In this document: positions 33,434 through 41,842 of the stretch, in pieces
How positions within the stretch are numbered: the first letter of the stretch is position 1
Layout: each line of letters begins with the position of its first letter
Origin: DASSUW01 sp963792385
Lineage (GTDB): Bacteria > Actinomycetota > Thermoleophilia > Solirubrobacterales > Solirubrobacteraceae
Assembly (NCBI GenBank): GCA_963792385.1
Contig: CAWBVZ010000003.1
Coordinates: forward strand, 62,001-126,000
Direction: 5' to 3'
DNA: 64,000 bases
The notes under the pieces: model-generated
What the model saw: only the letters and a program-made list of their open reading frames with translations
What the model was told of the DNA's origin: nothing
Databases searched by the model: none
Made by a program: the position numbers and the translations under genes

Positions 33434-34402
33434 TTAAACGATTCCACGCGAGCGCCCGGCAGCGACGGTCTCAGCCAACGTCGAGGCCGCGTCGTGCCGC
33501 GGCTTCCAGCGCAGCTCACGGCGCGCGCGGGCGGTGTCCATCACCATCGGCACCCGAAAGGCGTTGAGCCACTGCGCCTGCGCGGGCACGAGCGGGAGCG
33601 CCGTCGCGGCGGCGGCCAAAGAGACGGCGGCGCGCGGGATCGGGACGCTGTGCCAGCCGAGCGCGCGGGCGAGATCGCGCGCGGTCAGCTCTCCCGGGCC
33701 GGCGAGGTTGTAGGTCCCCGGCGTGCCGGCGCCGCGGGCGGCGGCCACGAGGGCGGTCGCGACGTCGTCATGGTGGACGACCTGGAAGCGCACGCCGGGG
33801 TCCGGGAGCACGGTAAGCGCGCGCCGCACCGGCCACGGGATCGACTCGAGCGGCATCATCGCGTCGGCGCCGGCGACGATGCACGGCCGGAAGACATACG
33901 TGTCGAGCGTGCTGCCCGCGACCGTGTTCCACAGCGTCGACTCGAGCTCCGCCTTCTCGGCCGAGTAGTAATGCGCGTCGCTGCCGCGCGCCGGCACGTC
34001 CTCGGTCAGCGGCTGCGGGTTGTCCGTGTGGAAGCCGTACGCGGCCACCGACGACGTGTAGACCAGGCGCTTCACGCGCGAGCCGGCCGCGGCGGCGGCG
34101 AACACGTTGCGCGAGCCCTCGAGGTTGATCCGCCGGCTCTCCTCGCGGCCGCCCATGATGATGAACGCGAGGTGGACGAGGACGTCGGCGTCCGCCACCA
34201 GCGCGTCGAGCGCGTCGCGGTCGAGCACGTTGCCCTGGCGGTACTCGGTCTTGCGCAGGCCGAGCGAGGCGGGGTCGAACGGCCGCCGCGCCATCCCGAG
34301 CACGCGCCCGATGCTGCGCGCGCGGTCGCAGGCGTGCAGGAACGCGCGCCCGATGTCGCCCGTCGGGCCGGTGACGGCGACGGTGAGCGGCTCAGTCGCG
34401 AT
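33434..34402 (-). CDS. NAD-dependent epimerase/dehydratase family protein
   Basis: 322 aa if started at an ATC at 34402. Rossmann motif VAVTGPTGDIGRAFL at the N-terminus, then LVHLAFIIMGG, NLEGSRNVFAAA, LVYTSSVAAYG and the catalytic YYSAEKAELE (YxxxK). It is an extended SDR with unknown sugar or lipid substrate. No ATG, GTG or TTG precedes the Rossmann strand without passing far into the NUDIX gene. The ATC has GGGGGAG 7 nt upstream and overlaps the NUDIX end, so a rare start with translational coupling is likely. Confidence 0.82.
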   Translation of the reverse strand: MATEPLTVAVTGPTGDIGRAFLHACDRARSIGRVLGMARRPFDPASLGLRKTEYRQGNVLDRDALDALVADADVLVHLAFIIMGGREESRRINLEGSRNVFAAAAAGSRVKRLVYTSSVAAYGFHTDNPQPLTEDVPARGSDAHYYSAEKAELESTLWNTVAGSTLDTYVFRPCIVAGADAMMPLESIPWPVRRALTVLPDPGVRFQVVHHDDVATALVAAARGAGTPGTYNLAGPGELTARDLARALGWHSVPIPRAAVSLAAAATALPLVPAQAQWLNAFRVPMVMDTARARRELRWKPRHDAASTLAETVAAGRSRGIV

Positions 34403-35006
34403 AGCCCGGCTCCCCCGGCAGCACGATCCGGGCGACCTCGCCCTCCACGACCACGCGCGGCTCGATCGGCTCGACGACGCGGCCGGTCGCCCACGCCAGC
34501 AGCTCGTCGGCGGTGCCGAAGCCGGAGAGCTGCTCGAGCGTCTTGATCGTGGGGAAGACGAGCTGGATCTCCGCGCGGCCGTGGGCGTCGAGCGCGTCCT
34601 GCGGCGAGTACCAGCCGAGGTCGACCGTCTCGCCGCCGTCCGGCCGCGGCTCGGCGTCCGCGGGGGCGACGGCGAGGAAGAAGTGCGTGTCGTAGCGGGT
34701 CCGCACCTCGGCCGGCGTGATCCAGCGCGAGAAGCGCACGAGCGCGCCGGGGTCGGGCAGCGTGACGCCGGACTCCTCGGCCACCTCGCGCACGCCGGCC
34801 GCCTCGTGTTCCTCGGCGGCGTCGACGGCTCCGCCCGGGAACACCCATGCGCCACCCATGAAGCGCGCGGCCGGGTTGCGCCGCACGAGCAGCACCTCGA
34901 GCGTCGCATCGCCGCCGCGCAGCAGGATCACCGTCGCGGCCTGGCGCGGCTCGGTCGGCCGGCCGGGGTTGAGCTCCTCACCGGGCGCAGGACGGTCGAC
35001 CTCCAC
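34392..35006 (-). CDS. NUDIX hydrolase
   Basis: 204 aa. The Nudix box is present at about residues 57-79 (GGAVDAAEEHEAAGVREVAEE-SG: G-x5-E-x7-REVAEE), with FMGGAWVFPGG before it. It probably hydrolyses a nucleoside-diphosphate-linked compound such as CoA or NADH derivatives. It overlaps the start of the epimerase gene. It is divergent from the rubredoxin gene with only 23 bp between starts. Confidence 0.9.
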   Translation of the reverse strand: MEVDRPAPGEELNPGRPTEPRQAATVILLRGGDATLEVLLVRRNPAARFMGGAWVFPGGAVDAAEEHEAAGVREVAEESGVTLPDPGALVRFSRWITPAEVRTRYDTHFFLAVAPADAEPRPDGGETVDLGWYSPQDALDAHGRAEIQLVFPTIKTLEQLSGFGTADELLAWATGRVVEPIEPRVVVEGEVARIVLPGEPGYRD

Positions 35007-35029
35007 GGCTCGAGGGTACCCTGGTCGCC

Positions 35030-35209
35030 ATGACTACGACCACGGTCCAGCGTTGGATCTGCGAATCCTGCGGTTTTATCTACGACCCTGCTGAAGGCGA
35101 CCCGGACGGGGGCATCCCGCCGGGGACTGCGTTCGACGACATCCCGAGCGACTGGTTCTGCCCTGTCTGCGGCGCCCGCAAGGCCGACTTCTCCCCCTAC
35201 GAGGACTGA
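35030..35209 (+). CDS. Rubredoxin
   Basis: 59 aa, one iron bound by two CxxC knuckles: WICESCGFIYDPAEGD and WFCPVCGARKADF. It is a small cytoplasmic electron carrier. It starts at the ATG at 35030 and ends just before the spermidine-synthase-like membrane gene. In actinobacteria rubredoxins often serve alkane or fatty-acid hydroxylases, none of which is adjacent. The size and metal motifs make this certain as a gene although short. Confidence 0.95.
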   Translation: MTTTTVQRWICESCGFIYDPAEGDPDGGIPPGTAFDDIPSDWFCPVCGARKADFSPYED

Positions 35210-35228
35210 TCCCCGCAGCGCCCGCGCG

Positions 35229-36722
35229 CTGCCGCCGCTCGAGCTGCTCGTCTTCGCGGTCGGCATCGCCACGCTCGGGGCGGAGATCGCGGCTGCACGG
35301 TTGATGGCGCCGTTCTTCGGCGCCTCGACCGTCGTGTGGGCGAACACGATCGCGATCGTGCTGGTGGCGCTCTCGATCGGCTACTGGTTCGGCGGCCGGA
35401 TGGCCGACCGGCGGCCGAACCTGCCCGCGCTGTGCGCGACCGTGCTGGCGGCGTCGGTGCTGATGGCGCTGGTGCCGTTCGTGTCGGATCCGTTCCTGTC
35501 GCTCAGCGTCGAGGCGTTCGACACCTACTCGGTGGGCGCCTTCGCGGGCTCGCTGCTCGGCGTGCTCGTGCTGGTCGCGGTGCCGGTACTGATGCTCGGC
35601 TCGGTGTCGCCGTGGGCGATCCGGTTGAAGATGCACGCGGTCGAGAACTCGGGGGAGATGGCCGGGCGGATGTACGCGATCTCGACCGTCGGCTCGCTGC
35701 TCGGCACGTTCCTCGCCTCGCTGCTGCTGATCCCGCTGGTCGGCACGCAGCGGACGTTCCTCACCTTCGCGCTGATCACGGCGGCGGTCGCGGCACTCGG
35801 CCTGCGGCCGCGCTGGGCGCTCGTGCCGCTCGGAATCGCGGCGCTGATGGTGGTGCCCGTCGGCACGGTCAAGAGCTCGGGCGAGGGTCGTGTGATCCAT
35901 GAGGCCGACACCGAGTACCAGTACGCGCGCGTGGTCGAGTACCCGGGCGGCGTGCGCCGCCTGGAGCTCAACGAAGGGCTTGCGATCCACTCGCTGTACC
36001 GGCCGGGGACCGTGCTGACCGGCGGCTACTGGGATGCCTTCCTGGTCGACCCGCTGGCCGTCGCCGGCCGGCCGCCGCGCCGGATCGCCATCCTCGGCAA
36101 CGGGGCCGGGACGACGGCGCGTGCGTACGGGCACTACTTCCCGGCCACCGTGATCGACGCCGTCGAGATCGACGGTGAGCTGCTGGACATCGGGCGGCGA
36201 TACTTCGACATGCGCGACCGGCCGCAGCTGCGCCTGCACACCGAGGACGCGCGCCCGTTCCTGCGCCGCACCGACGAGCGCTACGACGCGATCTTCCTCG
36301 ACACCTACCGCCAGCCCTACATCCCGTTCTACCTGACGACGAAGGAGTTCTTCGCGCTCGCGCGCGACCGGCTGCGCCCGGGCGGGTCGGTGGTCATCAA
36401 CGTCGGGCACCCGCGGGCCTCCGACAAGCTGGAGAAAGTGCTGTCGGCGACGCTCGGCTCCGTCTTCGCCCACGTCGGCCGCGACCCGGTGAAGGCGACC
36501 AACACGATGCTGATCGCGTCCGAAGCCGCGCCGTCGCGAGCGACCATCGAACGCGCCGCGTTCAGCCTTCCCGCGGACCTGCGGCCGATCGCGACGGACG
36601 CCGCCGCGCGACTCGAACCGCCGCTGCGCGGCGGCGACGTCTACACGGACGACCACGCGCCGGTCGAGTGGCTGGTCGACGCCTCGATCGTGCAGGAGGC
36701 GGCCGGCGGCGACGATCCGTAG
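35229..36722 (+). CDS. Membrane protein with spermidine-synthase-like domain
   Basis: About 497 aa. The first about 200 residues form several membrane spans (TLGAEIAAARLMAPFFGASTVVWANTIAIVLVALSIGYWFGGRMADR is the family opening). The rest is a methyltransferase/spermidine-synthase fold: RRIAILGNGAGTTARAYGHYFPA, DAVEIDGELLDIG and YDAIFLDTYRQPYIPF. The known family (SpeE-like, fused to spans) often lacks polyamine activity. The first span begins before the first canonical start (TTG 35301); a CTG at 35229 is the best in-frame candidate, and no ATG/GTG/TTG exists back to a stop at 35031. Confidence 0.8.
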   Translation: MPPLELLVFAVGIATLGAEIAAARLMAPFFGASTVVWANTIAIVLVALSIGYWFGGRMADRRPNLPALCATVLAASVLMALVPFVSDPFLSLSVEAFDTYSVGAFAGSLLGVLVLVAVPVLMLGSVSPWAIRLKMHAVENSGEMAGRMYAISTVGSLLGTFLASLLLIPLVGTQRTFLTFALITAAVAALGLRPRWALVPLGIAALMVVPVGTVKSSGEGRVIHEADTEYQYARVVEYPGGVRRLELNEGLAIHSLYRPGTVLTGGYWDAFLVDPLAVAGRPPRRIAILGNGAGTTARAYGHYFPATVIDAVEIDGELLDIGRRYFDMRDRPQLRLHTEDARPFLRRTDERYDAIFLDTYRQPYIPFYLTTKEFFALARDRLRPGGSVVINVGHPRASDKLEKVLSATLGSVFAHVGRDPVKATNTMLIASEAAPSRATIERAAFSLPADLRPIATDAAARLEPPLRGGDVYTDDHAPVEWLVDASIVQEAAGGDDP

Positions 36723-36723
36723 C

Positions 36724-37429
36724 GTGCTGCTCCAGGCCTGCCTCAACGGCGTCCCGCGCCGCGGACGAGCACCCGGCGCTGCCGCTCACCCCGGCGCAGC
36801 TCGCCGCCGACGCGCGCGCCTGCGTCGACGCGGGCGCCCGCTCGCTGCACATGCATCCACGCGACGCGAGCGGCGCGGAGAGCCTCGACGCGGCCGACGT
36901 CGCCGCCGCCGTGCGGGCCGTCCGCGCCGCCGTGCCCGGCGTTGAGATCTCGCTGTCGACCGGCCTGTGGATCGCCGGCGGCGACGTCGAGCGCCGGCAC
37001 GCGCTGATCGCGGGCTGGACCGAGCGGCCCGACCTCGTCTCGCTGAACCTGTCCGAGCCCGGCTGGGAGGCGCTCGCCGCGCTACTCGACGAGCGTGGGA
37101 TCGGCGTCGAGGCGGGCCTCGCCACGACGCTCGACGCGGAAGCGCTCGCGGGCGGCCCGCTGCGCCCGGTCCGCGTGCTGGTCGAGGTCGACGACGAAGG
37201 TTTCGGCGCCGAGGGCGCCGTCGCGGCGGCCGCGGCGATCGACGAGGTGCTCGACGGCACTGGCATCGACCACCCGCGCCTCCACCACGGCTACGGCCCG
37301 GCCACGTGGGCGGTACTCGCCGCCGCCGTGCCGCTCGGCCGCGACATCCGGGTCGGGCTCGAGGACGTGCTCGAGCTGCCCGGGGGCGAGATCGCCCCCG
37401 GCAATGCCGCCTTAGTCGCGGCCGCCTAG
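36724..37429 (+). pseudogene. DUF849 (BKACE, 3-keto-5-aminohexanoate cleavage-like) gene with a one-base insertion
   Basis: The GTG at 36724 opens VLLQACLNGVPRRG, the family start; after one extra base near 36765 the next frame continues EHPALPLTPAQLAADARACVDAGARSLHMHPRDASG and runs to 37429. Removing the base gives an intact protein of about 234 aa with the zinc-binding HMH motif. The family cleaves beta-keto acids with acetyl-CoA. The insertion (GGACGAG where GGCGAG would be in frame) is either a sequence error or a recent lesion. It overlaps the convergent hypothetical gene. Confidence 0.8.
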
Positions 37430-37792
37430 GACGCGCTCGACGACGCTGACGTACTCGTCCGCCGTGCGCACGAGCGCGAGTCGCGCGGTCGGCGCTCCCC
37501 GGTGGACGATGTTGAGGACGCGCTCGAACCACAGCGTGGTGTGCTCATCGGGCGGGGAGGCCGGGTTCTGGCCGTTGACCGCGCCGCCGAACGTCACGAC
37601 GTCGTAGTCGTCGGCCTCCAGTTCGCGCACGAGCCGGGCGTCGCCTTCGGCGTCGTCGATGAGCGCGAACGTGGTGGCGCGGAACCCGGCAGCGCGCGCC
37701 TTGTCCTGGATGGCGGCGGCGGTCGCGGGGTCCCTGCCGAAGCCGAGGACGCGCGGACCCGACGCGGGCATGGGCACGGGATCTGTGGACAT
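37412..37792 (-). CDS. Small hypothetical protein (126 aa), Rossmann-like
   Basis: ATG at 37792. The fold looks alpha/beta: PRVLGFGRDPATAAAIQDKARAAGF, DYDVVTFGGAVNGQNP, ending VVERVLGGRD. It lacks a dinucleotide glycine triad. The overlap of 18 nt with the DUF849 gene end is convergent. I do not recognise a family and give no function. Confidence 0.65.
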   Translation of the reverse strand: MSTDPVPMPASGPRVLGFGRDPATAAAIQDKARAAGFRATTFALIDDAEGDARLVRELEADDYDVVTFGGAVNGQNPASPPDEHTTLWFERVLNIVHRGAPTARLALVRTADEYVSVVERVLGGRD

Positions 37793-37802
37793 CGCTCGTA
37801 GG

Positions 37803-38201
37803 ATGACGCCCGTGGCAACCTGGGACGACGTCCGCCGGATCGCGCTCGCACTGCCCGAGACCGAGGAGCGCCTGTCGCGCGACCTGCGTCAGTGGCGGGT
37901 CAAGGACAAGGGGTTCGTGTGGGAGCGCCCGCTGCGCAGGGCGGACCTCGAAGCGCTCGGTGACGAGGCGCCCGACGGGCCGATCCTCGGCGCCCGCGTC
38001 GAGCACGTCGGGGCGAAGGAGGCGCTGCTCGCCGACGACCCGAGCGTCTACTTCACCACGCCGCACTTCGACGGCTACCCGGCGATCCTCGCGCGCCTCG
38101 ACGAGATCGGGCTCGAGGACCTCCAGGAGCTGATCGTCGAATCGTGGCTGGTTCGCGCGCCGCGGCGGCTCGCGGACACGTATCTCGACACGCGGGATTG
38201 A
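37803..38201 (+). CDS. MmcQ/YjbR-family protein
   Basis: 132 aa. The opening ATWDDVRRIALALPETEERLSRDLRQWRVKDKGFVWERPL and the late IVESWLVRAPRRLADTYL match the MmcQ/YjbR family, a double-wing DNA-binding-like fold of unknown role. It ends 3 nt before the aminoglycoside acetyltransferase gene, suggesting co-transcription. Confidence 0.88.
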   Translation: MTPVATWDDVRRIALALPETEERLSRDLRQWRVKDKGFVWERPLRRADLEALGDEAPDGPILGARVEHVGAKEALLADDPSVYFTTPHFDGYPAILARLDEIGLEDLQELIVESWLVRAPRRLADTYLDTRD

Positions 38202-38204
38202 CGC

Positions 38205-38741
38205 ATGAGCGAGGTGCGCACGGCCCACACCGCAGACCTCGATGCCGCGACCCTGCTCTCGGCGCGTGCCCTGCTCGAAGGCGCGTTCGCGGAGAACTGG
38301 TGGACCGACCACGACTGGGAGCACGCGCTGGGCGGCGTGCATGCACTCGTGTGGGACGGAGACGAGCTGATCGCCCACGCGTCCGTGGTCCAGCGGCGGA
38401 TGCTGCACGGCGGGCGGGCGCTGCGGACCGGCTACGTCGAAGGCGTCGCCGTGCGCGCGGACCGGCGCCGGCTCGGCCACGGCGCGGCGCTGATGGACGC
38501 GGTGGGGCGGGTGGTGCGCGGCGCGTATGACCTGGGGGCGCTCGCCGCCACCGAGGACGGCGCGGCGCTCTACACGGCGCGCGGGTGGCAGCAATGGCAA
38601 GGGCCGACTTCGACGCTCACACCGACCGGCATTACCCGGACCGAGGAGGAGGACGGCTCCATCTACGTCCTTCCGGTCGGCCTCCCGCTCGACCTGTCCG
38701 GCGAGCTCACGTGCGACTGGCGCGACGGCGACGTCTGGTAG
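38205..38741 (+). CDS. aac(2')-I: Aminoglycoside 2'-N-acetyltransferase, AAC(2')-I type
   Basis: 178 aa GNAT enzyme, the normal length of AAC(2')-I. It closely follows the mycobacterial pattern I know: DWEHALGGVHALVWDGDELIAHASVVQRRML, GYVEGVAVRADRR, GAYDLGALAATEDGAALYTARGW and the C-terminal LTCDWRDGDVW. GNAT motif A is RRLGHGAALMDAV, which binds the acetyl-CoA pyrophosphate. These enzymes acetylate the 2'-amine of aminoglycosides and are chromosomal and intrinsic in mycobacteria. No mobile element is near, so it is probably a native gene; resistance is inferred, not shown. Confidence 0.92.
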   Translation: MSEVRTAHTADLDAATLLSARALLEGAFAENWWTDHDWEHALGGVHALVWDGDELIAHASVVQRRMLHGGRALRTGYVEGVAVRADRRRLGHGAALMDAVGRVVRGAYDLGALAATEDGAALYTARGWQQWQGPTSTLTPTGITRTEEEDGSIYVLPVGLPLDLSGELTCDWRDGDVW

Positions 38742-38753
38742 GGAAGCGGGCGT

Positions 38754-39437
38754 TCAACCCGGCAGCCGCTGCGCCAGCTCGAGCAGGTCGGGGACCGACT
38801 CGTCGGCATCCGGATCCTCGCGAGCGGGAGAGCCAGGCCCGTACTCGAGCGGCCGGTCGACGAACGCCGTCCGCAACCCGGCCGCGCGTGCGCCTGCGAG
38901 ATCCCACGGGTGGGCCGCGACCAGCATCAGCTCGTCGGGCTCGACGTTCAGAAGCCGCGCTGCGGTCTGGTACACCGCGGGCGCCGGCTTGTAGGCGCGC
39001 GCGAGCTCGGCCGAGAGCACGCAGTCGAAGCGCAGGTCGCCGTGCCGGGCGAGGTCGACGAGCAGCGCGGTGTGGCCGTTGGAGAGCGCTGCCACGACGT
39101 ACCGGCGGCGCAGGGCTTCGAGGCCCTTCCGGACGTCAGGCCAGGGGTCCAGCCGGTGCCACCCGTTCACCAGCCTCTGTCGCTCGTCGACCGGCAGTTC
39201 GACGCCTTGCTCGGCGAGCAGGGCGTCGAGCGTCACGAGGTGCAGATCGTCGAAATCGCCCCACGGCCGCGCGCCCTCGTTGACTTCCTCGAGGATCGGC
39301 CGGTACCGCGCGCGCCACGCGTCAGCGAGCTCGTAGGGATCGCCCGGCACCGCGCTCGCGCGGAACCCCTCGGCGATTCCGGACCGCCAGTCCACGAGGG
39401 TTCCGAAGACGTCGAACACGAGCGCCCTGACCGCCAT
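38754..39437 (-). CDS. Haloacid dehalogenase, type II (HAD superfamily)
   Basis: 227 aa. HAD motif I VFDVFGTLVDW (nucleophile D9 with an F rather than D two residues on, as in type II dehalogenases), motif II VVAALSNGHTAL, motif III lysine in ARAYKPAPAVYQTA and motif IV VAAHPWDLAGARAAGL. It should remove halogen from 2-haloacids by hydrolysis. Stand-alone gene; convergent with aac(2'). Confidence 0.9.
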   Translation of the reverse strand: MAVRALVFDVFGTLVDWRSGIAEGFRASAVPGDPYELADAWRARYRPILEEVNEGARPWGDFDDLHLVTLDALLAEQGVELPVDERQRLVNGWHRLDPWPDVRKGLEALRRRYVVAALSNGHTALLVDLARHGDLRFDCVLSAELARAYKPAPAVYQTAARLLNVEPDELMLVAAHPWDLAGARAAGLRTAFVDRPLEYGPGSPAREDPDADESVPDLLELAQRLPG

Positions 39438-39461
39438 CGGTTGAGCCTAGCGACGGGTCGG

Positions 39462-40532
39462 TCAGGCCGCCCGCCGGAACCCTGTGGGCGCTGGGTCGGC
39501 GGGCAGCGGGCTCGGCGGGAGATCGGCGGCCGGCGTGTCGACGTTGTAGCCGCCCGGGGCGACGTCGTTGGGGCCATCGGGGTGAAACAGCGAGGCCAGC
39601 AGCTGGATCTGGCCGCGCCCGACGTCCAGCTCGCCCATCCCGCCGCCGTAGGTGACCAGGCCGCGCGCCTCGCAGGCGGCATAGACGTCGAACAGCGATC
39701 GCAGGCCACCGACGCGGCACGGCTTGATGTTGAGCGCCGTCGGCTTCAGGGGCGAGCTGTCGATGTCCTGCACCGAGTAGATCGGCGCGTCGTAGGAGAT
39801 GCGATGCGCCTCGGGCGCGAGCAGCGCCGCGACCTCCGGCAGGTCGTGCGCGTCCTCGAGCAGCGCGTCCGGGAAGGCCGCGATGACACGCTCGTACATG
39901 GCGAGGAGCGCCGGCAGCTCGCCCATCTCGAGGCCGTAGTGGCCCTTGAAGTCGATGATCTCGACAGCGCCCGTGGCGGCGACCTCGTCGATCAGCGCGG
40001 GCGTCCATTCCCACGTCGCGTCGAGCTTGAAGCGGAGGTTGGGATGGCGCTCGAGTCGGCGCCCGATTGCGTCGAACGTCGGCGGCTCGCCGAGGCCGAG
40101 CGAGTTCACGAATCGCAGCGCACGCGGCTCGCGATCGATCACCTCGTGCAGCGCCCGGCCCGCCTGGTTCAGCGCCAGATCGAGCGCGGCGGACTCGAAC
40201 GCCCAATTGCGCCAGCGCCGCGCCGCGTCCCACTCCGGCGGCACCGGCCACTGGTCGAGCTCCGCCAGGCGCTCGCACAGCGACCCGAGCGTCCACTCGC
40301 CGGCGAGCGGTAGCACCGGCCCGGCGACATGCAGGGTGTTGTCCTCGCGCTCGTGCGGCGAGACGTCCTCGCCGCGGCCGTCCGCACCGCCGCCGAGCAG
40401 GCGGATCCGCGTCGTCACACGCTCGAAGTCATGCGTCAACCGCGCCGACAGCCGGTCGAGCTCGTATGACTCGATGAGCACCGGCAGCGAGCTCAAGCGG
40501 TCCCACGGCGAAGTGTCGCGATCAGCAGACAC
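39462..40532 (-). CDS. Enolase-superfamily protein (mandelate racemase/muconate lactonizing-like)
   Basis: 356 aa. The C-terminal barrel has RFKLDATWEW (KxD type first strand), EIIDFKG, ALLEDAHDLPE and LNIKPCRVGGLRSLFDVYAACEARGLVTYGGGMGELDVGRGQIQLLASLFHPDGPND. Some metal-ligand positions are unusual (D-FKG instead of D-N), so the activity could be o-succinylbenzoate-synthase-like or unknown. No menaquinone genes are adjacent. Upstream the gap to bioF is 29 bp. Confidence 0.82.
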   Translation of the reverse strand: MSADRDTSPWDRLSSLPVLIESYELDRLSARLTHDFERVTTRIRLLGGGADGRGEDVSPHEREDNTLHVAGPVLPLAGEWTLGSLCERLAELDQWPVPPEWDAARRWRNWAFESAALDLALNQAGRALHEVIDREPRALRFVNSLGLGEPPTFDAIGRRLERHPNLRFKLDATWEWTPALIDEVAATGAVEIIDFKGHYGLEMGELPALLAMYERVIAAFPDALLEDAHDLPEVAALLAPEAHRISYDAPIYSVQDIDSSPLKPTALNIKPCRVGGLRSLFDVYAACEARGLVTYGGGMGELDVGRGQIQLLASLFHPDGPNDVAPGGYNVDTPAADLPPSPLPADPAPTGFRRAA

Positions 40533-40561
40533 AGATCAGCGTCGGAACGATACTGAGCGGT

Positions 40562-41782
40562 TCAGGCGGCCCGCGGCAACTCGTCGAACTGCGCGACGGC
40601 GACCGGGCCGCCGGCACCGGGGCGCACGCCGGCCCTGAGGGCCGCGCGGGCGAGCACCGCGGCGGCGCCGCGCAGCTCGGCGCGCGTGTGCGACGCCATC
40701 ACGGCGAGCCGCAGGCGTGCTGCGCCGTCCTGCGCGTCGGACGGTTGCGACGCCTCGCAGAACACGCCCTGCTCGAGCGCGTACTCGACGATCCGGGCGG
40801 CGGGCTGGGCGGGGCCGACGAGCAGCGGCACGATGTGCGTGCACGAGCCGGCGACCTCGAACCCCTCGCGTGCCAGCTCGTCGCGCAGCGTCTCGGCGTT
40901 GTCGAGCAGCTTCTCGACGCGGCGCGGTTGCTCCTCGAGCAGCTCGAGCGCTGCCATGGCGGCTGCGACGGCGACAGGCGCCGGGGCGGTCGAGTGCAGC
41001 AGCGTGCGTGCGCTGTTGACCAGATAGCGCGCGGTCACCTGGTCGCAGCACGCGAAGCCGCCGTAGGAGCCGAGCGCCTTGCCGAGCGAGCCGGTGACGA
41101 CGTCGACCTCCTCCTCGAGCCCGGCCTCGGCGACGGCGCCGCGGCCATCCGGGCCGAACGCGCCGATCGCCTGCGCCTCGTCCACCAGCACGCGCACGTC
41201 GTAGTGGTGCGCGAGCTCGACGATCTCCTCCAGCGGCGCGATGTCGCCGTCGAGGGCGAACACGCCGTCGGTCGCGATCAGCGCTCCGCGGCCGTCCGCC
41301 TGCTGGAGACCCCACGCGAGGTGCTCGGGATCGCCGTGCCGGTAAGCGAAGAAGTCGGCGCCCGACAGCCGGCAGCCGTCGGCGATCGATGCGTGCGCCA
41401 GCTCGTCGTAGAACACCACCTCGCCCTTGCGTGCCAGCGCCGGGATCACACCGAGGTTGGCGAGCGACCCCGAGCCGAACACCACGGCAGCATCGGCGCC
41501 GGTGAAGGAGGCGAGGCGCTCCTCGAGCCGCCGGTGCAACGTCATCGTCCCGGACGCCATCCGCGCTGCGCCGGCGCCCACGCCCCATCGCATGGCGGCG
41601 TCGGCCGCCGCCTCACGGACGCGCGGGTGATCGGCAAGCCCGAGGCTGTTCCCCGAGCACAACACCAGCACCGGCCGCCCGTCCAGCACCACCCGTGGGC
41701 CCTGGGGGCCGCTCACCATTCTGGTGCGGCGATAGAGGCCGAGCTCCTTGAGCTCGTCCAGGCGGTCGTCGAGATCCAGCAT
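40562..41782 (-). CDS. bioF: 8-amino-7-oxononanoate synthase / 2-amino-3-ketobutyrate CoA ligase-type enzyme
   Basis: 406 aa, class II alpha-oxoamine synthase. Motifs: CSGNSLGLADHPRV, FGSGSLANLGVI, VLVDEAQAIGAFGPDGRG (PLP-binding D), and the cofactor lysine in VTGSLGKALGSYGGFA. It condenses pimeloyl-CoA with alanine in biotin synthesis, or glycine with acyl-CoA in relatives. No other biotin genes are in the window, so the KBL/BioF distinction is not fixed. Nearest homology by eye is BioF. Confidence 0.85.
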   Translation of the reverse strand: MLDLDDRLDELKELGLYRRTRMVSGPQGPRVVLDGRPVLVLCSGNSLGLADHPRVREAAADAAMRWGVGAGAARMASGTMTLHRRLEERLASFTGADAAVVFGSGSLANLGVIPALARKGEVVFYDELAHASIADGCRLSGADFFAYRHGDPEHLAWGLQQADGRGALIATDGVFALDGDIAPLEEIVELAHHYDVRVLVDEAQAIGAFGPDGRGAVAEAGLEEEVDVVTGSLGKALGSYGGFACCDQVTARYLVNSARTLLHSTAPAPVAVAAAMAALELLEEQPRRVEKLLDNAETLRDELAREGFEVAGSCTHIVPLLVGPAQPAARIVEYALEQGVFCEASQPSDAQDGAARLRLAVMASHTRAELRGAAAVLARAALRAGVRPGAGGPVAVAQFDELPRAA

Positions 41783-41842
41783 CCGCGCTCCTTGGGAAGG
41801 CCGACCCGTCGAGCGCGAAAGCTACGGCGCCCTCCGGACGAC

